From NCBI GenBank assembly GCA_945988915.1, contig CAMFTS010000062.1, forward strand, positions 1-6,078: a stretch of DNA of 6,078 bases. Reading direction: 5' to 3'. The translations under genes were made by a program, and so were the position numbers. This DNA comes from an uncultured Clostridia bacterium (GTDB taxonomy: Bacteria; Bacillota; Clostridia; Oscillospirales; Acutalibacteraceae). Positions 1 through 3,823 of this stretch are shown here, in pieces. The notes beneath the pieces were generated by a model. That model had not been told where the DNA came from and ran no database searches. It worked only from the letters and a program-made list of their open reading frames with translations. How positions within the stretch are numbered: the first letter of the stretch is position 1; each line of letters begins with the position of its first letter.

Positions 1-14
1 TAAGACCCGAGTCT

Positions 15-968
15 ATGGCTCGAATCACAACAAAAGAATTGGCAGATGCTTTTATCGCTGAGCAGGTTGAAGCTGTAAGAGCACAGGTTGGCGACAAAAA
101 GGTGCTCTTAGCACTTTCAGGCGGTGTTGATTCATCGGTAGTTGCCGCACTTCTCATCAAGGCAATCGGCAAACAGCTTGTTTGCGTACATGTTAACCAC
201 GGTCTTCTCCGTAAAGGTGAGCCGGAACAGGTTGTTAAAGTATTTAAAGAAGAAATGGATGCAAATCTCATTTATGTTGATGCTATTGACCGTTTTCTTG
301 ACAAGCTTGCAGGTGTTGATGAACCTGAAGAAAAGAGAAAAATTATCGGCAAGGAATTCATTGATGTATTTGTTGAAGAAGCAAGAAAGCTTGACGGCGT
401 TGATTTCTTGGCACAGGGTACTATTTATCCCGATATTCTTGAAAGTGACGGAGTTAAAGCTCATCATAATGTAGGCGGTCTTCCGGAAGATCTCAATTTT
501 GAGCTTGTTGAGCCCGTAAAGCTTCTCTTTAAGGATGAGGTAAGAGTAGTTGGTAAGGCTCTCGGTCTTCCCGAATCAATGGTTGAGCGTCAACCTTTCC
601 CGGGACCGGGACTTGGCGTTCGCTGCGTAGGCGCAATTACAAGAGACAGACTTGAAGCTGTTCGCGAATCAGACGCTATTCTTCGTGAAGAATTTGCAAA
701 CGCAGGCTTCCAGGGTAAAGTATGGCAGTATTTCACAGTTGTTCCGGACTTCAAGTCAACAGGTGTAAAGGATGGCAAGAGACTTTGGGACTGGCCGGTA
801 ATTCTTCGTGCAGTAAATACAGTTGATGCCATGTCCGCAACAGTAGAGGAAATTCCATACGATATTCTTTTTAAAATTCGCGACAGAATTCTTGCAGAAG
901 TTCCGGGCGTAAACCGCGTTCTCTACGACATCTCCCCCAAACCAATCGCAACAATAGAGTGGGAATAA
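15..968 (+). CDS. guaA: GMP synthase, ATP-pyrophosphatase and dimerisation subunit/domain
   Basis: Converts XMP to GMP in the cytosol: the ATP-PPase domain adenylylates XMP and ammonia from a glutaminase then displaces AMP. Visible motifs (317-residue reading): PP-loop SGGVDSS at 35-41, HGLLRKGE at 62-69, QGTIYPDILES at 134-144, HHNVGGLPE at 150-158, RQPFPGPGLGVR at 192-203, and a C-terminal dimerisation domain ending in TIEWE. A full bacterial GuaA is about 510-525 residues with an N-terminal class I glutaminase; that part is absent here. The length matches a stand-alone GuaA-B subunit. The Cys-Gly-Cys...Trp linker that normally joins the glutaminase just before this domain is not seen, which favours a separate subunit. 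However, the 14 bases before the ATG hold no Shine-Dalgarno and the frame is open to the left edge, so a longer protein is not excluded. Family call is very sure; the start is not. Confidence 0.93.
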   Translation: MARITTKELADAFIAEQVEAVRAQVGDKKVLLALSGGVDSSVVAALLIKAIGKQLVCVHVNHGLLRKGEPEQVVKVFKEEMDANLIYVDAIDRFLDKLAGVDEPEEKRKIIGKEFIDVFVEEARKLDGVDFLAQGTIYPDILESDGVKAHHNVGGLPEDLNFELVEPVKLLFKDEVRVVGKALGLPESMVERQPFPGPGLGVRCVGAITRDRLEAVRESDAILREEFANAGFQGKVWQYFTVVPDFKSTGVKDGKRLWDWPVILRAVNTVDAMSATVEEIPYDILFKIRDRILAEVPGVNRVLYDISPKPIATIEWE

Positions 969-980
969 TTTCACACCCTT

Positions 981-1021
981 AAAAAAGCCCATAAACAAAG
1001 GCTTTTCGCCTTTTGAAAGCC
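981..1021. repeat. Overlapping short inverted repeats after guaA
   Basis: Three mutually exclusive stems can form: AAAAGCC (983-989) with GGCTTTT (1000-1006), AAAGGC (997-1002) with GCCTTT (1008-1013), and GGCTTT (1000-1005) with AAAGCC (1016-1021). AAAGCC also occurs as a direct repeat at 984-989 and 1016-1021. No clean T run follows the stems, so this is a poor terminator. Alternating arms of this sort next to TGGCAACA repeats fit the flank of a recombination site, though a degraded guaA terminator is possible. Confidence 0.55.
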
Positions 1022-1026
1022 CTCTG

Positions 1027-1045
1027 TGGCAACAAAATGGCAACA
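1027..1045 (+). repeat. TGGCAACA direct repeat with 11-bp spacing (arm-site-like)
   Basis: TGGCAACA occurs at 1027-1034 and again at 1038-1045, one helical turn apart. Closely spaced direct repeats of this type are typical of arm-type sites bound by the N-terminal domain of tyrosine integrases in Firmicutes mobile elements. The 3' end of guaA, 59 bp to the left, is a known chromosomal attachment site for integrative elements. No integrase gene and no second copy of the guaA end are present in this window, so the assignment is an inference. Confidence 0.45.
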
Positions 1046-1067
1046 TTATTTGAATTATTGTAAAAGT

Positions 1068-1108
1068 AAAGAGCTATCAGATTTTTTGAAAGTCTGATAG
1101 CTCTTTTT
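1068..1108 (+). terminator. Strong factor-independent terminator downstream of guaA
   Basis: A perfect 14-bp stem pairs 1068-1081 with 1093-1106 (core GAGCTATCAG/CTGATAGCTC). It extends through one G-T wobble and three A-T pairs to a 3-nt loop at 1086-1088. The T run at 1104-1108 completes it. It ends transcription from the guaA side before the ktrB promoter; the A-rich left flank means it could also work weakly on the other strand. Confidence 0.88.
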
Positions 1109-1207
1109 ATACTTGTTGCATTACGGCGGCATCTATTTCATTACTTCCGTTTACATTCGCACAACAAAACATAAAAATGGATTTAGAACAATCTGTCGCT
1201 TTATTTA

Positions 1208-1236
1208 TTGATTATAACAAGAAAATATGCTATACT
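1208..1236 (+). promoter_or_regulatory. ktrB promoter, extended -10 type
   Basis: The -35 box TTGATT is at 1208-1213. A 17-bp spacer leads to the -10 box TATACT at 1231-1236, preceded by TG at 1228-1229 (extended -10). The expected transcript start is near 1243, giving a leader of about 55 nt. A TTG at 1208 that could lengthen the ktrB frame is the first half of the -35 box, so it cannot be the translation start from this promoter. Confidence 0.75.
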
Positions 1237-1261
1237 GTTTTTTATGATAGTTCAATATCAA

Positions 1262-1284
1262 AAAGCAATACTGCGTATTGTTTT
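1262..1284 (+). promoter_or_regulatory. Leader hairpin next to the ktrB ribosome site
   Basis: 1262-1271 pairs with 1275-1284 around a 3-nt loop TGC. This gives a 10-bp stem with one G-U wobble and CAATAC/GTATTG at its core. It ends one base before the GGGAG ribosome site at 1286-1290, which lies 7 nt before the ATG. The leader is far too short for a ydaO-type c-di-AMP riboswitch. The hairpin could affect ribosome access or RNA stability; the role is unknown. Confidence 0.5.
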
Positions 1285-1297
1285 CGGGAGATATATC

Positions 1298-2674
1298 ATG
1301 AAACTGAAAAGACAAAAAAAGAAAAACAGATTCACAACTACATATATTCTTGCAGGCGGATTTTTATTGCTTATAATTTTAGGAACGCTTCTCCTTCGTC
1401 TTCCGTTTGCATCTGCTACGGGAATATCTGTTCCTTGGTCTGACGCCTTATTTACAGCAACAACTTCAGTTTGCGTTACAGGCTTGGTTACCGTACCGAC
1501 ATTTTCAACATGGTCATTCTTCGGACAAGTAATTATTCTGATTCTTATTCAGCTCGGCGGTCTTGGCGTAGTTACATTTACAATACTGTTTTTTCAGATT
1601 ATCGGCAAAAAAATAAGTCTCAGAGAGAGTCAGCTGATTAAAGACGCTTATAACCTTGATACAACTAACGGTATGGGCAACCTTGTTCGTAAAATTTTTA
1701 TCGGCACTTGGATAATCGAAGGAATCGGAGCTTTGCTTTATTGCTTTGTTTTTGTCCCCGAATACGGTGTAGCAGGAATTTGGAAAAGTATTTTCAACTC
1801 TGTTTCTGCCTTTTGTAATGCCGGTATAGATATTTTAGGGCCTTCAAGCTTAATACCGTATCAGGGAAATGTTGCGGTAAATTTAGTAACTATGGCCTTG
1901 ATTATTCTCGGCGGTATAGGTTTCCCGATATGGTTTCTGACCGTTGAAAAAATCAAAACGCACAAAAAAAGCGGAATAAGTATTCGCAGAACAATAAAGA
2001 GTCTTCCCCTTTACGCGAAAGCTGTATTGTTTATGACCGCAGTTTTGATATTTGCAGGCGCTTTAATTATTTTCATTTTAGAATTCAGCAACGAGAGAAC
2101 AATAGGCAATCTTCCGTTGGGTAAAAAGATTCTTGCCGCATTATTCCAGTCCGTTACCACGAGGACTGCGGGCTTTTGCTCTATACCGCAAAGCGGTTTG
2201 CGTCGCTGCACAATTATTGTTTGCTGTATTCTTATGTTCATAGGCGGTTCGCCGTCAGGTACGGCAGGCGGCATCAAAACTACAACATTTATGATTCTTA
2301 TGGCATCTATGATTTCTGCCGTTTCCGAACGCAGCAACACTGAATTTTTCAACAGAAAAATAAATGCTGAAACCGTCAGAAAAGCAACAGCAATATTCAC
2401 TTTGAACTTTGCAGTAATGCTTGCTTCTCTCTTGGCATTCTGTGCTGTTCAGCCGGGTGCCTTTGAAGACTGTCTTTACGAGGTAATATCAGCAATCGGT
2501 ACGGTTGGATTAAGCCGAGATTTAACCTCCGAGTTGACATTGAGCGGAAAAATTATTATAGTTGTTACAATGTATCTCGGCCGTATCGGCCCTATTTCAC
2601 TTTCATTGTTCTTCAATACCAAAAAGCATGTTAATTTGATACAGTATCCGGAAGAAAATATACCCGTAGGATAA
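1298..2674 (+). CDS. ktrB: Potassium uptake channel subunit KtrB (Trk/Ktr/HKT family)
   Basis: Integral membrane K+-translocating subunit, expected to form a dimer on a KtrA octamer and usually Na+-dependent. The chosen start gives 458 residues, the usual KtrB length, with GGGAG 7 nt upstream. A basic N-terminus (KLKRQKKKNR) precedes the first membrane segment at about 15-36. Four M1-P-M2 repeats are seen, each with its filter glycine: VCVTGL (G62), FCNAGI (G176), TRTAGF (G292) and GTVGLS (G404). The conserved intramembrane gating loop is GGSPSGTAGGIKTTT at 316-330. The protein ends PEENIPVG, followed 13 bp later by ktrA, the expected partner. It is transcribed from its own promoter at 1208-1236. 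TrkH is the alternative name, but the short length and the adjacent single-RCK partner favour KtrB. No key residue is missing. Confidence 0.93.
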   Translation: MKLKRQKKKNRFTTTYILAGGFLLLIILGTLLLRLPFASATGISVPWSDALFTATTSVCVTGLVTVPTFSTWSFFGQVIILILIQLGGLGVVTFTILFFQIIGKKISLRESQLIKDAYNLDTTNGMGNLVRKIFIGTWIIEGIGALLYCFVFVPEYGVAGIWKSIFNSVSAFCNAGIDILGPSSLIPYQGNVAVNLVTMALIILGGIGFPIWFLTVEKIKTHKKSGISIRRTIKSLPLYAKAVLFMTAVLIFAGALIIFILEFSNERTIGNLPLGKKILAALFQSVTTRTAGFCSIPQSGLRRCTIIVCCILMFIGGSPSGTAGGIKTTTFMILMASMISAVSERSNTEFFNRKINAETVRKATAIFTLNFAVMLASLLAFCAVQPGAFEDCLYEVISAIGTVGLSRDLTSELTLSGKIIIVVTMYLGRIGPISLSLFFNTKKHVNLIQYPEENIPVG

Positions 2675-2687
2675 AAGGAGTATTATT

Positions 2688-3350
2688 ATGGGAAAAAAAG
2701 TATTTATGATTATCGGTTTAGGTCAGTTTGGCAAAAACCTGGTTTCAACATTATATAATTCAGATGTTGATCTTCTTGTAATTGATAAAGATATCAACAG
2801 CTTGGAAGAGGTTGAGTCAATGGCTACTCAGGCTGTTTGTGCAGATGCTTCAAAGCAGGAGGTTTTAGCACAGTTTGATTTAAAAGCATTTGACGGTGCA
2901 ATCATTACGAGCAGTCATAATCTGGAATTCTCCGTAAAGACAATAATGCACCTTAACGAAATGGGTATGCCCTTTATTATGGCAAAGGCGACAAATGAAT
3001 TTGAAGGCAGAATATTCACTAAAATCGGTGCCGATAAAGTAATCTTCCCCGACAGAGAGGTAGGCATCAGACTCGGCAAAGAAATTGCAATGGGCAATTA
3101 TTATGACGCATTAGACCTTTCGGACAAATACAGCATTACAGATTTAGCTCTTCCTCAAGTATGGAACGGAAAATCAATCATTCAGTTGAATCTGCGAAAA
3201 TCATACGGTCTGAATGTCATCGGAATTCGTCGGCAGGAGGATATTATAATCAATCCATCTCCCGAAACGACCTTTGAAGATGAAGATGTGCTTATTGTTT
3301 TGGGTTCTAATAAGGATATTCAGGACATTAGAAAAAAACATTTTAATTAA
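2688..3350 (+). CDS. ktrA: Ktr potassium uptake regulatory subunit KtrA (RCK/TrkA family)
   Basis: Cytosolic gating subunit that forms a ring under KtrB and opens the channel in response to nucleotides (ATP versus ADP in the family); family members also bind c-di-AMP through the C-terminal domain. 220 residues, the normal size for a one-RCK KtrA. RCK_N domain about 1-130: Rossmann motif GLGQFG at 10-15, the acidic residue after strand 2 in VIDKD (D33), and PDREVGIRLG at 121-130. RCK_C domain about 142-218, ending LIVLGSNKDI before the tail. The ribosome site AAGGAG at 2675-2680 directly follows the ktrB stop, 7 nt before the ATG, so the two genes are one operon and probably coupled in translation. 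Nothing looks damaged. Confidence 0.93.
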   Translation: MGKKVFMIIGLGQFGKNLVSTLYNSDVDLLVIDKDINSLEEVESMATQAVCADASKQEVLAQFDLKAFDGAIITSSHNLEFSVKTIMHLNEMGMPFIMAKATNEFEGRIFTKIGADKVIFPDREVGIRLGKEIAMGNYYDALDLSDKYSITDLALPQVWNGKSIIQLNLRKSYGLNVIGIRRQEDIIINPSPETTFEDEDVLIVLGSNKDIQDIRKKHFN

Positions 3351-3368
3351 CTTCATAAACTGAAGTTA
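3348..3368 (+). repeat. Small hairpin at the ktrA stop codon
   Basis: An 8-bp perfect stem, TAACTTCA (3348-3355) with TGAAGTTA (3361-3368), encloses the loop TAAAC. It begins in the ktrA stop codon and lies just before the main terminator. It has no T run of its own, so it may stabilise the 3' end of the message rather than terminate it. Confidence 0.5.
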
Positions 3369-3370
3369 TA

Positions 3371-3407
3371 AAAATAAAGAGCCGAATTTCGAGCTCTTTA
3401 TTTTTTT
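3371..3407 (+). terminator. Factor-independent terminator of the ktrBA operon
   Basis: A perfect 12-bp stem pairs 3371-3382 with 3393-3404 (core AAAGAGC/GCTCTTT). The right arm runs into seven T residues at 3401-3407. It separates ktrBA from the copper promoter, whose -35 box starts only 5 bp further on. Confidence 0.9.
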
Positions 3408-3411
3408 ACTG

Positions 3412-3440
3412 TTGACATATACCCATATGGGGTATATATT
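3412..3440 (+). promoter_or_regulatory. csoR-copA promoter
   Basis: A consensus -35 box TTGACA is at 3412-3417. A 17-bp spacer leads to the -10 box TATATT at 3435-3440 (5 of 6). The transcript start is expected near 3447. The strength of the boxes suits a promoter held off by a repressor: the spacer is filled by a palindromic operator. Confidence 0.85.
3417..3437. promoter_or_regulatory. CsoR operator 1, in the promoter spacer
   Basis: A 21-bp palindrome with perfect 8-bp arms, ATATACCC (3417-3424) and GGGTATAT (3430-3437), around the 5-nt centre ATATG. The core TACCC-N5-GGGTA matches the known CsoR operator pattern of Firmicutes. It overlaps the end of the -35 box and the start of the -10 box, so bound CsoR would block polymerase directly. 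Confidence 0.8.
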
Positions 3441-3449
3441 TTATTTTAG

Positions 3450-3472
3450 AACATACCCCCCGGGAGTATGTT
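3450..3472. promoter_or_regulatory. CsoR operator 2, just downstream of the transcript start
   Basis: A 23-bp inverted repeat centred on 3461: AACATAC (3450-3456) pairs with GTATGTT (3466-3472) around a C/G-rich centre, with one mismatched pair (3457/3465). The core TACCCCCCGGGAGTA is close to TACCC-N5-GGGTA. Its centre is 34 bp from that of operator 1, a little over three helical turns. It lies at about +4 to +26 of the predicted transcript. Confidence 0.7.
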
Positions 3473-3496
3473 TAATACTTATAAAAGGATATAGTT

Positions 3497-3814
3497 ATGG
3501 ATAATATATTAAATGAAGAATGTGTTTGCTGTTCAGGCAAGCACAAGGACAGAAACGAAACTGAAATCAAAGATTTAATCAACAGACTGAAAAGAATTGA
3601 AGGCCAAATCCGCGGAATCGAGGGTATGCTTTTATCGGGTGCGTACTGCACGGATATTTTAACGCAGGTATCTGCGGCAACCTCTGCTCTTAATAGCTTC
3701 AATAAGGTTTTACTCGAAAATCATATTAAAACCTGTGTTGCGGACAACATTCGCAACGGTAATGATGAAGTAATTTCAGAGCTTGTCGGTACACTTCAAA
3801 AGCTTATGAAATAA
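3497..3814 (+). CDS. csoR: Copper-sensing transcriptional repressor CsoR
   Basis: All-helical DUF156/CsoR-family repressor; Cu(I) binding releases it from DNA. 105 residues, normal for the family. The helical core starts at about residue 22; INRLKRIEGQIRGIEGML (28-45) is the family signature. The Cu(I) ligand set is complete: C51 (AYCTDIL) with H76 and C80 (NHIKTC), the Cys-His-Cys pattern of copper sensors; this argues against the related RcnR (Ni/Co), FrmR (formaldehyde) and CstR (persulfide) groups. The N-terminal tail carries extra C9, C11, C12 and H16, of unknown role. The ribosome site AAAAGGA at 3483-3489 is 7 nt before the ATG. It is the first gene of its operon, below two CsoR-type operators, so self-repression relieved by copper is the likely control; copA follows after 9 bp. 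Confidence 0.93.
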   Translation: MDNILNEECVCCSGKHKDRNETEIKDLINRLKRIEGQIRGIEGMLLSGAYCTDILTQVSAATSALNSFNKVLLENHIKTCVADNIRNGNDEVISELVGTLQKLMK

Positions 3815-3823
3815 GGAGAAAAT

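Larger units (their letters stand above)
969..1297. other. Gene-free region between guaA and ktrB
   Basis: No supportable gene lies in these 329 bp. In order it holds a cluster of short inverted repeats (981-1021), a spaced TGGCAACA repeat (1027-1045), a strong terminator (1068-1108), about 100 bp at 1109-1207 in which I see no recognisable element, and the ktrB promoter, leader hairpin and ribosome site (1208-1290). Open frames crossing it, from ATG 1177 or TTG 1208, lack ribosome sites and are explained by the ktrB leader and coding sequence. Confidence 0.75.

Noticed and set aside
1..14. AGAC-CCGA-GTCT inverted repeat at the left edge as an operator or hairpin
   Set aside because: Only a 4-bp stem, at the window edge, and possibly coding; too short to support.
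132..1046. Frames on the minus strand and one in another plus frame within guaA
   Set aside because: They overlap a clearly conserved gene, have no family features, and are expected shadows.
1208..1297. N-terminal extension of ktrB from a TTG start
   Set aside because: The TTG is inside the -35 box, has no ribosome site, and would add 30 residues unlike the KtrB family; ATG 1298 has GGGAG at proper spacing.
1237..1297. c-di-AMP (ydaO-type) riboswitch upstream of ktrB
   Set aside because: The predicted leader is about 55 nt, much shorter than that riboswitch, and only one simple hairpin is present.
1177..1443. 88-codon frame starting at ATG 1177
   Set aside because: No ribosome site; it crosses the ktrB promoter and then overlaps the ktrB coding sequence in another frame, with a low-complexity unconvincing product.
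2011..3097. Minus-strand frames within ktrB and ktrA
   Set aside because: Antisense shadows of well-supported genes with no recognisable domain or ribosome site.
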